Part shown: piece after piece, positions 1-9,171 of the stretch | Position numbering within the stretch: the first letter of the stretch is position 1 | How the letters are laid out: each line of letters starts with the position of its first letter | Assembly: GCA_013214245.1 (NCBI GenBank) | Contig: JABSQE010000005.1 | Coordinates: forward strand, 1-30,869 | Source of the DNA: Hyphomicrobiaceae bacterium | GTDB taxonomy: Bacteria; Pseudomonadota; Alphaproteobacteria; Rhizobiales; Hyphomicrobiaceae | DNA length: 30,869 nt | Reading direction: 5' to 3' | Notes under the pieces: model-generated | What the model was told of the DNA's origin: nothing | Databases searched by the model: none | What the model saw: only the letters and a program-made list of their open reading frames with translations | Made by a program: the position numbers and the translations under genes

Positions 1-843
1 ACTGATGGTGGTTATGTTATTGCACGAGCTCCTGGGGGCTTGACTGGTGGGCGCGTTACCTTTCCCAAAATATCTGTTGGCGCCACACATAATATTCTTA
101 TGGCAGCAAGCCTTGCTAAGGGTGAAACAGTGATTGAAAACGCAGCACGTGAACCTGAAATTGGTGATGTCGCTAACTGCCTAAAGAAAATGGGTGCCCA
201 AATCGAAGGTATCGGCACATCAACTTTGCACATTCAAGGACGTGATAACCTTGAGGGCACATCACATTCGGTATTACCTGATCGCATTGAAACCGGAACA
301 TTTGCATTGGCTGCAGCTGCTACTGGCGGTAATGTTGAGCTGATTAACACTCGAAGGAGCTTATTATCAAGTGCACTCAAAATGCTTTTTAAAGCTGGTT
401 TCAATGTTGTTGATACTCCAAATGGAATAAAAATCACCCAAAGTGGTTCAGTTGCTCAGCCTGTCAACTTAGAAACTCAACCTTTTCCTGGCTTTCCGAC
501 TGATTTACAGGCTCAATTTATGGCCTTAATGACAACTGCAATCGGAACTAGTGTTATTAGGGAAACGATTTTTGAAAACCGTTTTATGCACGTGCAGGAA
601 TTAGTAAGACTTGGAGCCGACATTACATTGAACGGCGATACAGCAATAATCAAAGGAGTAAAAACTCTAAAAGGTGCTCCAGTAATGGCTACTGACCTAC
701 GCGCTTCAGTTTCTTTAATTATTGCGGGTTTAATTGCAGACGGAGAGACAACTATAAACCGTGTTTATCATCTCGATCGTGGCTTTGAACGACTTGAAAG
801 TAAACTCTCAGTCTGTGGCGCTCAAATAGAGCGTTTAGTTTAA
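1..843 (+). CDS. murA: UDP-N-acetylglucosamine 1-carboxyvinyltransferase, C-terminal part (5' end outside window)
   Basis: MurA transfers enolpyruvate from PEP to UDP-GlcNAc, the first committed step of cytosolic peptidoglycan synthesis. Frame 1 is open from the first base to the TAA at 841-843 (280 codons). The family is about 420 residues, so roughly the first third is missing, including the PEP-binding Cys loop. Visible hallmarks are DGGYVIARA at the window edge, SVGATHNILMA, the FPTDLQAQ segment with the catalytic Asp (codon 502-504; Asp305 in E. coli), the ENRFMHV motif and the C-terminal HLDRGFERLE segment with the conserved Arg (codon 778-780; Arg397 in E. coli). The next plus-strand genes are DUF2948 and hisD, a rhizobial arrangement. 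An ATG at 40 is not the start, because family sequence continues upstream of it. Identification is very secure. Confidence 0.97.
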   Translation, partial: TDGGYVIARAPGGLTGGRVTFPKISVGATHNILMAASLAKGETVIENAAREPEIGDVANCLKKMGAQIEGIGTSTLHIQGRDNLEGTSHSVLPDRIETGTFALAAAATGGNVELINTRRSLLSSALKMLFKAGFNVVDTPNGIKITQSGSVAQPVNLETQPFPGFPTDLQAQFMALMTTAIGTSVIRETIFENRFMHVQELVRLGADITLNGDTAIIKGVKTLKGAPVMATDLRASVSLIIAGLIADGETTINRVYHLDRGFERLESKLSVCGAQIERLV

Positions 844-988
844 ACTAGTTTAATAAGATATCTAAGAACTAACGTTAGAGTGACACATTATACTTACCTG
901 TTATTATGTTGTTAATACAGTGTATAGTAGGAAATATAGTCTCTCTTGAACAACTTAAGTTTGAGGCTTAAATCAGGAAGGTTCATTA

Positions 989-1444
989 ATGTCCGACTTG
1001 AAGTTAGTGGCTTTAGATCATGAAGATCTCAAAGTTATTTCAGCGCATTTGCAAGATGCTGTTTTTAAAACGAAAGATGTCGCGTTCCTTACGCATGAAA
1101 AAAGATTTGCAATAATAATTAATCGTTTCAATTGGGCTGATTTTATAGATAATCAGTTGAATGATAATGTTACAATGACACGCCACCGAGCTGCGTTTCG
1201 AATTGAAGGCGTATTATGGGCTCAAACGCAAAACTTAGACCTTCAAAAAAAGGATCAAGTTCTTTCGCTACTAACAATACAGTATGAGCAATTACACAAA
1301 GATGATCCAGCGGGCCTTGTCACATTAATCTTGGCAGGTAATAGTGCTATCCGGCTCAAAGTCGAATATGTCGAAATGGAACTACGTGACCTCGGTAGTG
1401 TTTGGGCTGCTTCTTCAAAGCCAGAACATACATTTAACACATAA
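989..1444 (+). CDS. DUF2948 family protein
   Basis: This 151-residue protein matches the small DUF2948 family of alphaproteobacteria. No biochemical function is known to me. The opening KLVALDHEDLKVISAHLQDA, then a segment rich in RFAIIINRFNW, RHRAAFRIEGV and later IRLKVEYVEMELRDLG are family-like. It shows no signal peptide or membrane segment, so it is probably cytosolic. The ATG at 989 follows an AGGAAGG ribosome binding site at about 976-982. It sits between murA (145 bases upstream) and hisD (82 bases downstream), the position this family normally takes in Rhizobiales, which supports the call. It may be co-transcribed with hisD. The longer hisD reading frame that overlaps its 3' end is not the true hisD start. 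Confidence 0.85.
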   Translation: MSDLKLVALDHEDLKVISAHLQDAVFKTKDVAFLTHEKRFAIIINRFNWADFIDNQLNDNVTMTRHRAAFRIEGVLWAQTQNLDLQKKDQVLSLLTIQYEQLHKDDPAGLVTLILAGNSAIRLKVEYVEMELRDLGSVWAASSKPEHTFNT

Positions 1445-1526
1445 GTTTAACATTATTATTGCAAAAGCCTTAGGAGGCTCAGTCTCTTCCTTAGTAGGTA
1501 ACAAGAGCTTTATACGAGGCTTAAAA

Positions 1527-2840
1527 ATGGTACGCCGTCTTTACGGATCTCAAGCTAATTTTGAAACTTATTTTGCAGACTTCCTGAGCATTAAACGTGA
1601 AGAGTCTACGGGCGTTAGCCGCGATGTACATGCCATCATTACAGACGTCTCTGAACGCGGAGATCAGGCTCTCTTCGATTATTCCCAGAAATTTGACCAA
1701 TACAGGTTAGAGTCAGAGAAGCTTGCAGTCTCAGAAGAAGACATACATGACGCAGTAACAATATGTACACCGGAGACAATTGAGGCACTGCAATTCGCAT
1801 CTAAACGCATCCAAACATATCATGAACGTCAAAAACCAGACAATAACCGTTACAACGACGAACTAAATGTAAGTTTTGAATGTCGTTGGACTGCCATCCA
1901 ATCAGCCGGGCTATATGTCCCGGGAGGATCAGCTAGCTATCCTAGTTCTGTCTTAATGAACGCAATACCGGCGAAAGTTGCCGGTGTGAAACGACTTGTA
2001 ATGGTTGTGCCGACACCTAAAGGGCAACTTAATCCTTTAGTATTAGCAGCTGCTCAAATTGTTGGTATCAATGAAATTTATCGTGTTGGTGGCGCACACG
2101 CTGTTGCTGCATTAGCCTATGGAACTGAAACTATAAAGCCTGTTGTAAAGATATTTGGACCAGGCAATTCATATGTGGCAGAGGCAAAACGGCAAGTTTT
2201 TGGGATTTGTGGTATTGATTCCATTGCCGGTCCATCCGAGATACTTGTAATTGCTGATTCTGATAATGATCCATCTTGGATTGCTGCTGATCTTTTAGCC
2301 CAGGCTGAGCACGACACAACTGCGCAATCAGTTCTTATTACTGACTCTATCTCTTTTGCAGACAAAGTGGAGATTGCAGTTAATCAGCAGCTCAAAGATC
2401 TTCCTCGCTACGAAATTGCTGCTGAAAGCTGGCTTAGATTTGGTGCGATTATTACGCTAACATCATTAGATCAGGCACCGAGGCTAGCAAATCAAATAGC
2501 TGCAGAGCATCTCGAAATATTAACCTCTAATAGCAATGAAATAGCTGCTCAGATCACTAATGCTGGGGCTATTTTTCTTGGACGTTACACACCTGAAGTG
2601 ATTGGAGATTACGTAGCAGGATCTAATCACGTCCTTCCGACTTTACGAAGCGCTAGATTTTCATCAGGACTCGGTGTCACTGATTTTATGAAGCGTACAT
2701 CTCTTCTAAAGCTTACACCAGATGCAATATCCTCACTTGCACCACACGCTATTACTCTTGCAAGAGCAGAAGGTCTAGAAGCTCATTGTAAATCTGCTGA
2801 ATTAAGACTACTAGAACTTAGTAAGAAAAAACTAACTTAA
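1527..2840 (+). CDS. hisD: histidinol dehydrogenase
   Basis: HisD catalyses the last two steps of histidine synthesis, oxidising L-histidinol to histidine with two NAD+ and a bound zinc, in the cytosol. From the ATG at 1527 the protein has 437 residues, close to the usual 430-435. The frame stays open back to 1344 but those codons overlap DUF2948, and a GAGGC site at 1516-1520 supports 1527. All key residues are visible: GPGNSYV at 211-217, the zinc ligands Gln259 and His262 in LLAQAEHD, the catalytic Glu327-His328 pair in AAEHLEI, Asp361 in GDYVAG and His420 in GLEAHCKSA. The enzyme therefore looks intact. In rhizobia the next genes are usually UPF0262 and a low-molecular-weight phosphatase. 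Here gene-free DNA follows. Its presence suggests the organism makes histidine, unlike several host-restricted relatives. Confidence 0.96.
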   Translation: MVRRLYGSQANFETYFADFLSIKREESTGVSRDVHAIITDVSERGDQALFDYSQKFDQYRLESEKLAVSEEDIHDAVTICTPETIEALQFASKRIQTYHERQKPDNNRYNDELNVSFECRWTAIQSAGLYVPGGSASYPSSVLMNAIPAKVAGVKRLVMVVPTPKGQLNPLVLAAAQIVGINEIYRVGGAHAVAALAYGTETIKPVVKIFGPGNSYVAEAKRQVFGICGIDSIAGPSEILVIADSDNDPSWIAADLLAQAEHDTTAQSVLITDSISFADKVEIAVNQQLKDLPRYEIAAESWLRFGAIITLTSLDQAPRLANQIAAEHLEILTSNSNEIAAQITNAGAIFLGRYTPEVIGDYVAGSNHVLPTLRSARFSSGLGVTDFMKRTSLLKLTPDAISSLAPHAITLARAEGLEAHCKSAELRLLELSKKKLT

Positions 2841-3376
2841 ATCTTATTTTAATTTTGATCGAATGACTACAATAGCACGCTGTAGTATTTTATCACCAAA
2901 TGTAAGATTTTCTCAGTGAGGTTGCCTATAACACTAGTATTAGTCATACATTTACTAATATCACAGATTCAAGAGCATTATTTTCTTAATTTATCTTGAA
3001 TAATCGCAATTAATAGCAAAAGTCAAATATTTGTAGATCTTGTTATAAATACATAATAGTTTTCAACTTTAGCCACCAAAGCATTAATGCTATTGACAGA
3101 GCAAATACGGTTTCTGTCTTTAAGATATTCAGGTCTAATAAAAGTTAGACACAAATCATGAACAGAAGAGCCTAGAAATTAGATTGCTTGCTACGATATA
3201 ACAACCACATCTTCAAATTATCACGACACTTATTAATTATAATCTGTATAGCACGTAACATGATAATTTTAAGAATTATGTTTATATCAAGTAGTCCGAT
3301 AGAATCTCTCATGTTGCGTGATAATGTACTAATATTATTAGCAGGTGGAATTCAGTGCGTACCTCTCCTGCGTATC
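2841..3376. other. gene-free spacer between hisD and lepA
   Basis: This 536-base AT-rich stretch lies between the convergent hisD and lepA. I see no RNA gene and no credible coding region. The only longish open frame (3188-3475, plus) overlaps the end of lepA and is rich in Ile, Leu and Ser without any recognisable motif. In related genomes the genes following hisD would lie here, so the gap may be the site of their decay or of a rearrangement. Confidence 0.6.
2866..2886 (+). terminator. weak hairpin downstream of hisD
   Basis: ACTACA (2866-2871) and TGTAGT (2881-2886) form a six-base-pair stem with a nine-base loop, about 25 bases after the hisD stop, followed by ATTTTATC. The stem is short and the T tract is interrupted, so this is only a possible terminator. 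Confidence 0.25.
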
Positions 3377-5176
3377 TTAATCCTGCATTTTCAATGCCTG
3401 TATGAATGCCTCATGAGGAATTTCAACCTTACCGAATTGGCGCATTTTTTTCTTCCCAGCTTTTTGCTTTTCTAGTAGCTTACGTTTACGAGAAACATCA
3501 CCACCGTAACATTTGGCTAGAACATCCTTGCGCAGCGCAGATATTGTCTCTCTCGCTATAATACGTCCACCAATTGCAGCTTGGATCGGAATTTTAAACA
3601 AATGTTGTGGGATAAGTTCTTTAAGTTTTTCGCAAAGCATGCGACCTCTAAGCTCAGATCGGCTACGATGTACAATCATCGACAAAGCATCCACCGGTTC
3701 AGCATTAACCAAAACAGACATTTTAACTAAGTCATTTTGCTCATAGCCAATGAGTTGATAATCAAATGAAGCATACCCACGTGAAATTGACTTGAGACGA
3801 TCATAAAAATCAAAGACTACTTCGTTGAGCGGTAACTCGTAAACTATCATCGCTCTGGTTCCCGTATATGTGAGCTCTTTTTGGCGTCCGCGCCTGTCCT
3901 GACAAAGTTTAAGAACACCACCCAGATATTCATCCGGAACAAAGATTGCAGCTTCGATCCAAGGTTCTTCAATATGACCAATTAGAGTAGGATCAGGCAT
4001 ATCTGCAGGATTATGCATCTCACGCATTTGGCCATTATTAACGTAAATGTGATATACTACACTCGGAGCTGTGGCAATTAGGTCAAGATTAAACTCGCGA
4101 TCTAAACGCTCAGTTATTATTTCAAGATGCAATAGCCCGAGAAAGCCACAACGAAATCCAAAACCCAAGGCAACTGATGTCTCCATCTCAAAAGAGAAAC
4201 TCGCATCATTAAGGCGCAATTTTGCCATCGCCGAACGTAAATCTTCGAAATCATTTGCATCAACTGGAAAAAGGCCACAAAATACAACGGGCTGAACCGG
4301 CTTAAAACCCTCTAAAGGAGTCTCAGTCGGATTTTTGTCATCTGTCACAGTATCCCCGACCCGCGTATCAGCTACTTCCTTTATTGCTGCGGTAAAAAAA
4401 CCAACCTCGCCAGGACCTAGTTCTTTCACAATTTCTTTCTTAGGACGAAAAATCCCGACACTTTCTACTGAATGAGCAGAACCTGTTTGCATCAATTTAA
4501 TCTTCTGGCCCTTTTTAAGCACGCCATCAAAGACACGAACGAGAACCACAACTCCAAGATAGGAATCGTACCAGCTATCAATGAGTACAGCTTTAAGTGG
4601 TTTTTCTTTGTTTCCATGTGGTGCAGGCAAACGTTCAACAATTGCTTCTAAAACGTACTGGATGTTAACACCAGTTTTTGCTGACACTGGAATAGACGCT
4701 GATGCATCGATGCCAATAACATCCTCAATCTGCGTTTTAACACGTGCTTCATCGGCAGCAGGGAGGTCAATCTTATTCAAAACCGGAATGATCTCATGAT
4801 TATAATCAAGAGCCTGATATACATTCGCTAGAGTCTGGGCTTCCACACCCTGACTTGCATCAACCACAAGTAATGAGCCCTCACATGCAGCTAGTGAGCG
4901 GGAAACCTCGTAAGCAAAGTCAACGTGACCAGGGGTATCCATAAGGTTAATTTGATAGGTCCTACCATCACGATGCTTGTAATTAAGTCGCACCGTTTGC
5001 GCTTTAATAGTGATACCACGTTCGATATCTAACTCCATGCTATCAAGCAGCTGTTGCCTCATCTCACGATCTTTTACGTTACCGCAAAACTGTATGAGAC
5101 GATCGGCGAGGGTTGATTTACCATGATCAATATGAGCGATAATGGAAAAATTACGGATATAAGATCTCTCGGTCAT
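3377..5176 (-). CDS. lepA: elongation factor 4 (translational GTPase LepA)
   Basis: LepA is a ribosome-dependent GTPase, also called EF4, that affects initiation and elongation under stress. From the ATG at 5176 the protein is 599 residues, exactly the usual length. A TTG three codons further upstream is less likely. The GTPase motifs are complete: G1 AHIDHGKST at residues 14-22, G2 GITIK, G3 DTPGH, G4 NKID and G5 SAKTG, followed by EF-G-like domains II, III and V and the LepA-specific C-terminal domain ending in KVEIPHEAFIQALK. No lepB is adjacent, in contrast to the enterobacterial operon. Its 5' side faces an empty spacer and its 3' side converges on hisD across another, so it is probably transcribed alone. 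A weak GGTGA sits upstream of the start. Confidence 0.97.
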   Translation of the reverse strand: MTERSYIRNFSIIAHIDHGKSTLADRLIQFCGNVKDREMRQQLLDSMELDIERGITIKAQTVRLNYKHRDGRTYQINLMDTPGHVDFAYEVSRSLAACEGSLLVVDASQGVEAQTLANVYQALDYNHEIIPVLNKIDLPAADEARVKTQIEDVIGIDASASIPVSAKTGVNIQYVLEAIVERLPAPHGNKEKPLKAVLIDSWYDSYLGVVVLVRVFDGVLKKGQKIKLMQTGSAHSVESVGIFRPKKEIVKELGPGEVGFFTAAIKEVADTRVGDTVTDDKNPTETPLEGFKPVQPVVFCGLFPVDANDFEDLRSAMAKLRLNDASFSFEMETSVALGFGFRCGFLGLLHLEIITERLDREFNLDLIATAPSVVYHIYVNNGQMREMHNPADMPDPTLIGHIEEPWIEAAIFVPDEYLGGVLKLCQDRRGRQKELTYTGTRAMIVYELPLNEVVFDFYDRLKSISRGYASFDYQLIGYEQNDLVKMSVLVNAEPVDALSMIVHRSRSELRGRMLCEKLKELIPQHLFKIPIQAAIGGRIIARETISALRKDVLAKCYGGDVSRKRKLLEKQKAGKKKMRQFGKVEIPHEAFIQALKMQD

Positions 5177-5677
5177 GAAGTACAATCACCATTGTCAATA
5201 AAAAAATACAATGTAGAAGTCGCCACCTTTGAAAAAAGCCATATTGATTATGATCGACTTAAGTTAATACCGCTGCTAGACTTTAACTGTAATAGTCATT
5301 CTCTCTTTGTACCTTTAGCATGAAATTACATTGAATTGTACTGGTACGCTAATATACCTTCACCGAGAGTAAATAGTGATTTGCATAATATATTTTCATT
5401 ACATCGAAACTTAAGATTATACGTAATTCCTTACTCTAGAGATCAAAGCGTATATGAACCAGCCGTCTACTCCAAAAAAAACTCTGAAATAAGAGTAAAT
5501 AAGATTGAAACGCTAGAGATCTTGTAAAGCCTAACTCAAATCTGAAGCTACATTTAACTCAAACTGATTAAAACACATTTCTTTAAGAAACTTTAAGCAG
5601 GAGCATTACGCAAAAATCAAGCTTAGCATTGCTACGCATAGATATACCTATATTTGCTGCTAAAGAACGCACCACTT
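5177..5677. other. gene-free spacer between lepA and the ATP12 gene
   Basis: This 501-base stretch should hold the lepA promoter near its left end. Open frames at 5123-5323 and 5336-5527 (plus) have no family features; the first runs antisense over the lepA start. I see no tRNA, repeat or convincing hairpin. Confidence 0.55.
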
Positions 5678-6433
5678 TCACTCACACCCTCTAATGTACT
5701 TCATAACCTCAGTGGCTGCTTTAAATTCAGCCCAACGCAACTGGCGTTTTAATTCCAGTTCACTATTAATCCCCCATTGCATAATCTGCCAGTCCTCATC
5801 TACCTGAGATGCTGTCCAGGCATCCTTTGGGGTTATTTCACCATCCAAAACACCAAATCCCAGTACTGCGGATCCAGTAAGCGTAACTACAACATGAAGA
5901 GCCGTTAATTCAAGGCCGCAAACGTCATCAAGAAGAGCACGAAACTTATTTAATTCTGAAACTGGCTGGCTAAATGGCATTACACCATTCACTATTTGCA
6001 AATGCACAGAGTACGAGCGTGATAGCCAAGCTAAAGCTCCGTTCCAGGCTGTGTTTTGACGTTCAACTAGACCTTGAGGATGTTCGACACGGTAACATAG
6101 CAAGTCGCAATCCGCGAACCTTACTATCTCATCTCGCACTTCAGTTGCTTTTACAATCAACATATCAATCCCTGTATTCACAAGGCATGTAATTGGCATT
6201 GCAGCCGGATCAATAACGTCACGCTGAGCGTCCCACTCTTTCACAATTTCGAACGCAAGTAATTTTGAAGGAAGACTAATCAGCTGCTTTTGCGGTGTCA
6301 GTAAGGGTCGGCCATCTAGTAAAATGCACCACCCTGTATTTCGTTTTTCGGCTGTAACGGAAGAATAAAAACGCCTAGGAAGTTTTTTTCCCGAATTCTT
6401 CTCACAAGTATGAGCCGCCATGTTACCCCGCAT
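5678..6433 (-). CDS. ATP12-family F1F0-ATPase assembly chaperone
   Basis: ATP12 proteins bind the alpha subunit of the F1 sector and help assemble ATP synthase. Alphaproteobacteria and mitochondria share the family. From the ATG at 6433 the protein has 251 residues. AGAAGG six bases upstream supports this start over the TTG at 6439 or the ATG at 6421. Family-like segments are PRRFYSSV, ILLDGRPLLTPQK, the EWDAQ and IDPAAMPIT region with TCLVNTGID, the CDLLCYRVEHPQGLVERQ block and the late EDWQIMQWG segment. There is no signal peptide, as expected for a cytosolic chaperone. No atp genes are nearby, which is normal. It stands alone between two gene-free stretches and the frame is intact. Confidence 0.9.
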   Translation of the reverse strand: MRGNMAAHTCEKNSGKKLPRRFYSSVTAEKRNTGWCILLDGRPLLTPQKQLISLPSKLLAFEIVKEWDAQRDVIDPAAMPITCLVNTGIDMLIVKATEVRDEIVRFADCDLLCYRVEHPQGLVERQNTAWNGALAWLSRSYSVHLQIVNGVMPFSQPVSELNKFRALLDDVCGLELTALHVVVTLTGSAVLGFGVLDGEITPKDAWTASQVDEDWQIMQWGINSELELKRQLRWAEFKAATEVMKYIRGCE

Positions 6434-6714
6434 GTACAACCTTCTGTTACCACATCACTCGCCGTAAGCACCTAAGCTCAAAGTAGCAATTCAAATACAC
6501 AGTCAACTGACTCTATGACAATATCTTTTCTTAAATTGCAAGCATACTATTTCATATGTTTCTAATGCTGACCACGCAATATCATTGATACAAGATCGCC
6601 TGTAAAATCTTCAATAAGGCGTTATTTCAAGCTCTTAGAGTACCAAATACAAGCGTTTAGATGCATCCTGAATTGCAAACAAATATTTTAGTACCATATG
6701 TTATTTTATTACGA

Positions 6715-6743
6715 TATAAGTTTATTTTAGATAAATCTAAAGT
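6715..6743. repeat. imperfect direct repeat, copy 1, with internal dyad
   Basis: The 15 bases TATAAGTTTATTTTA, then GATAAAT, then CTAAAGT. Copy 2 lies at 7274-7297 and has only TT in the middle. Copy 1 also contains a perfect dyad at 6726-6741, TTTAGAT and ATCTAAA around AA. The role is unknown and the AT richness makes chance possible. Confidence 0.35.
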
Positions 6744-7273
6744 AAGTTGGTACGAAATGTAACAGTAGACTTAAATAAGAAATCAAGTAGGAGTGAAAAT
6801 GGCTTGAAAGTTGTTAGCTATTATAAAGCAGAGTAGTCTACGTTTTTTTCGTCGAAAGTCCCCGATTTATAAGATATATTTTATGAGACAACTTTTAATA
6901 ACAATACATAAAATCATTCGCTCAACAGTATTAGCATAAGAGCATTCTCAAATGAAATTCTCATTGAGTTAAAAATCAGTAGTACTCTTGGGTCCTATTT
7001 CGATAAAGTACAATCTAAATTTCAAACTTTGAAACCATGTCCGCACTCTCAACTTAATCATAATAGCTATTGCGTAACAACCAGTTACTACTGTCTTCTA
7101 AAACTACGTCTAAGAAGTTAACGAGGACTGCATGAGAGGACCCTACCCTGTACGCAATTAAATTTATATACCCTGTTTATTTCAGAATATTTAGCTAGAA
7201 ATTCATTTAGTGTAAGCGATCTATGAGCTGAGCACCCTAAAAGACATTGATATGAATGATATCGGGTGTGGGG

Positions 7274-7297
7274 TATAAGTTTATTTTATTCTAAAGT
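7274..7297. repeat. imperfect direct repeat, copy 2
   Basis: The same 15-base block as at 6715-6729, then TT and CTAAAGT. The dyad seen in copy 1 is absent. Spacing between the copies is about 560 bases, all within the gene-free region. Confidence 0.35.
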
Positions 7298-7504
7298 CGC
7301 TATTCACAACAATCACCAACGCGGTTAGCAGCCAATTATCTCTAATTACCAAGTGTTTAATAGAAACAAAAGCATGAAAAATACGTTGTAAGCACGACAA
7401 TTATAATAGCAACGAACCTAAACCAAATGCTTTACATTCTATATTTTTCAATATTCAGATCTTGGTTTTAGTTAAAGTCTTTGCCAAGACAGATATTATC
7501 TGTC

Positions 7505-7519
7505 CCCCTTTAAAAGGGG
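7505..7519. repeat. short GC-flanked palindrome
   Basis: CCCCTTT and AAAGGGG around a single A. As RNA it could form a six-base-pair stem with a three-base loop. No T tract follows on either strand, so it is not an obvious terminator. It lies 330 bases upstream of ialB, in otherwise AT-rich DNA. Confidence 0.3.
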
Positions 7520-7848
7520 CATACCAATAAAGAATAATCCGTGACAACTCTAATTCATGGTGACTTACAAAAGTATAAGATCTAATTTTATGAATAGTTA
7601 TATGATTGATTTTTGATTGTAGGCGTGCAAACTGACGCACGAAATTAGGTTTCGGTCATATAACTTCAATGCACCTAAGTTACTTGTCAGATTATATCTG
7701 CAGGATTCTCAAAATCAATGCATTACGACACGAAACATACATAATAACAGATTAACTATTGTAGTGCTTAGTTTATCGTAAAAGTTAGAACACACACCCA
7801 AACATATTGTAAGTGTGCCAATTCCAAAATCGGAGCAAGGAACAAAGA

Positions 7849-8553
7849 ATGTTTAAATTAAACAGGATAGGTAGCTTTAAGGCAACCGTCGCCATCGGAG
7901 TGGTTGCGATAATGGCATTTGGCAACACATCACACGCGCGAAAAGATCCGCAGAGCGCATGGGTTAAATTATGCGATAAGACACCCCTACATCGAGCTAA
8001 GAAAGGTGCAAGTGGTACTGAAACAATAACAAAGAATATTTGTCTTACTCACCATGAGCGCTTAGATGGTAATACTGGTCTGGTAATTATCTCAGCAGCG
8101 ATCCGAAAGGTTGAAGGAGACAAAAGACAAACCTTAATGGTTATGGTCCCCCTTGGCATGGCTTTACAGCCAGGCGTAAAGGCTGCTGTTTATACAAAAA
8201 AACAATGGGCACGAGCGCAAAAAAAAGAACAGGTTAAAGATAATGAACTTAAACCGCTGTCACTTAAATACAGTTTTTGTCATGCAGCTGGCTGCACCGC
8301 CGAGATTGATGCGCCCAAAGCTTTGATCAATTCCATGAAGACCGGAGGTGGCTTAATGGTTTTAGCGCTTAACTCTACCGGCCGGCCAGTTGCTTTCCCT
8401 ATCCCCCTAGTAGGATTTAAAAAAGCCTATAACGGAAAGCCTATTGATAATGCAAAATACACTGAAGCACGAAAACAACTAATGGGACAAATTCGTCAAC
8501 GCATGAGAGCTCGAATTGAAGCCCAAAAGGTACCTGAACCAAAGAAAAACTAA
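7849..8553 (+). CDS. ialB: exported IalB (invasion associated locus B) family protein
   Basis: IalB-family proteins are secreted or periplasmic proteins of rhizobia, Brucella and Bartonella, named for a role in erythrocyte invasion; most members have no proven function. From the ATG at 7849 the protein has 234 residues. GGAGCAAGG at 7832-7840 fixes this start, whereas the frame itself opens at a GTG at 7813. A signal peptide is clear: basic start, hydrophobic core at about 12-24 and FGNTSHA before cleavage near residue 30. The mature part has the family's cysteines in WVKLCDK, NICLTHH and FCHAAGC, and the block LMVMVPLGMALQPGV. The C-terminal 30 residues are strongly basic and Gln-rich, a little longer than I expect. 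It stands alone between gene-free spacers. Confidence 0.88.
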   Translation: MFKLNRIGSFKATVAIGVVAIMAFGNTSHARKDPQSAWVKLCDKTPLHRAKKGASGTETITKNICLTHHERLDGNTGLVIISAAIRKVEGDKRQTLMVMVPLGMALQPGVKAAVYTKKQWARAQKKEQVKDNELKPLSLKYSFCHAAGCTAEIDAPKALINSMKTGGGLMVLALNSTGRPVAFPIPLVGFKKAYNGKPIDNAKYTEARKQLMGQIRQRMRARIEAQKVPEPKKN

Positions 8554-8583
8554 ATTTTTATAAATCTAACATCAATAATAACA

Positions 8584-8608
8584 GTGGGCGGTATGAGCAA
8601 CTGCCCAT
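8584..8608 (+). terminator. candidate terminator downstream of ialB
   Basis: TGGGCGGT (8585-8592) pairs with ACTGCCCA (8600-8607), one pair being G-U, around a seven-base loop. It starts 31 bases after the ialB stop. The stem is GC-rich against AT-rich surroundings, but only AAAATTT follows, so the T tract is poor. Confidence 0.4.
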
Positions 8609-9171
8609 GAAAATTTGCATCTAACGCAAACGTAAACACATTCAAAATCACAAATCTAGGAGCTTACAAATTTGCTCCAATTAGAGCAGCATTCTTATTA
8701 ATTTTTTCATAATTTGTAAGAATTGGATATTAGTTTTTATTTGAAACCCTACACAGGAACAAGAGCATGTAGTATAACTTTGCAAAATCCGATGCCAACA
8801 AAAAAGTTCTTTAATTATTTGACTAAAGTTTTGGCAACTTATTAAATAAAACAGGATTGCTAAACTAAAAAAAGCGCAAATTTATAAAGATCCCAAAACT
8901 AAAAAGAAAGTCAATAAAATTTCTAGATCGAAAAGCATAACTAACTTTTACAATTCTTGTTATGAAAAAACCATAATATCTAAATTGTCTGATTAATCTT
9001 ACGTTAGCCTCTCTAGTAGTCTGGACCACATCCTAGCTTGATAGATTAGAGTAAGCTTAAAAAATCACAACTAAATAAGAAAAACTGCGCATCTTGATTT
9101 TAAGAAATCACAAGTTTTGGTACTCAGTCGATCCATTAATAACATCAAAAATACACGCAAAATAATAAATT
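8609..9171. other. gene-free spacer downstream of ialB
   Basis: About 560 bases of AT-rich DNA between ialB (plus) and the YqeY gene (minus), which converge on it. I see no open frame of note, no RNA gene and no clear hairpin. Confidence 0.55.

Larger units (their letters stand above)
6434..7848. other. 1.4 kb gene-free region
   Basis: This is the longest empty stretch in the window. Row 6661-6720 is 25% GC by hand count, and stops are frequent in all frames. The one longer open frame (7455-7640, minus, 61 codons) has no recognisable features. No tRNA, rRNA, RNase P, SRP or tmRNA signature is visible. It holds a small dyad at 6726-6741, an imperfect direct repeat (6715-6743 and 7274-7297) and a GC-rich palindrome at 7505-7519. 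The right end must contain the ialB promoter. The likeliest reading is eroded former coding DNA, which is inference. Confidence 0.6.

Noticed and set aside
1344..1526. N-terminal extension of hisD
   Set aside because: It overlaps the DUF2948 gene by 101 bases, and the extra residues are not family-like; the 1527 start gives standard HisD numbering.
3188..3475. 95-codon plus-strand open frame
   Set aside because: It overlaps the 3' end of lepA, has no ribosome binding site and no recognisable protein pattern.
5123..5527. Two plus-strand frames of 66 and 63 codons (5123-5323, 5336-5527)
   Set aside because: The first is antisense to the lepA start, and neither has family features or a start signal.
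6855..6875. GAAAGTCCCC, reminiscent of a conserved RNase P RNA segment
   Set aside because: None of the other conserved RNase P RNA segments is present around it.
7455..7640. 61-codon minus-strand frame in the large gene-free region
   Set aside because: No recognisable features; this length is expected by chance in DNA of this size.
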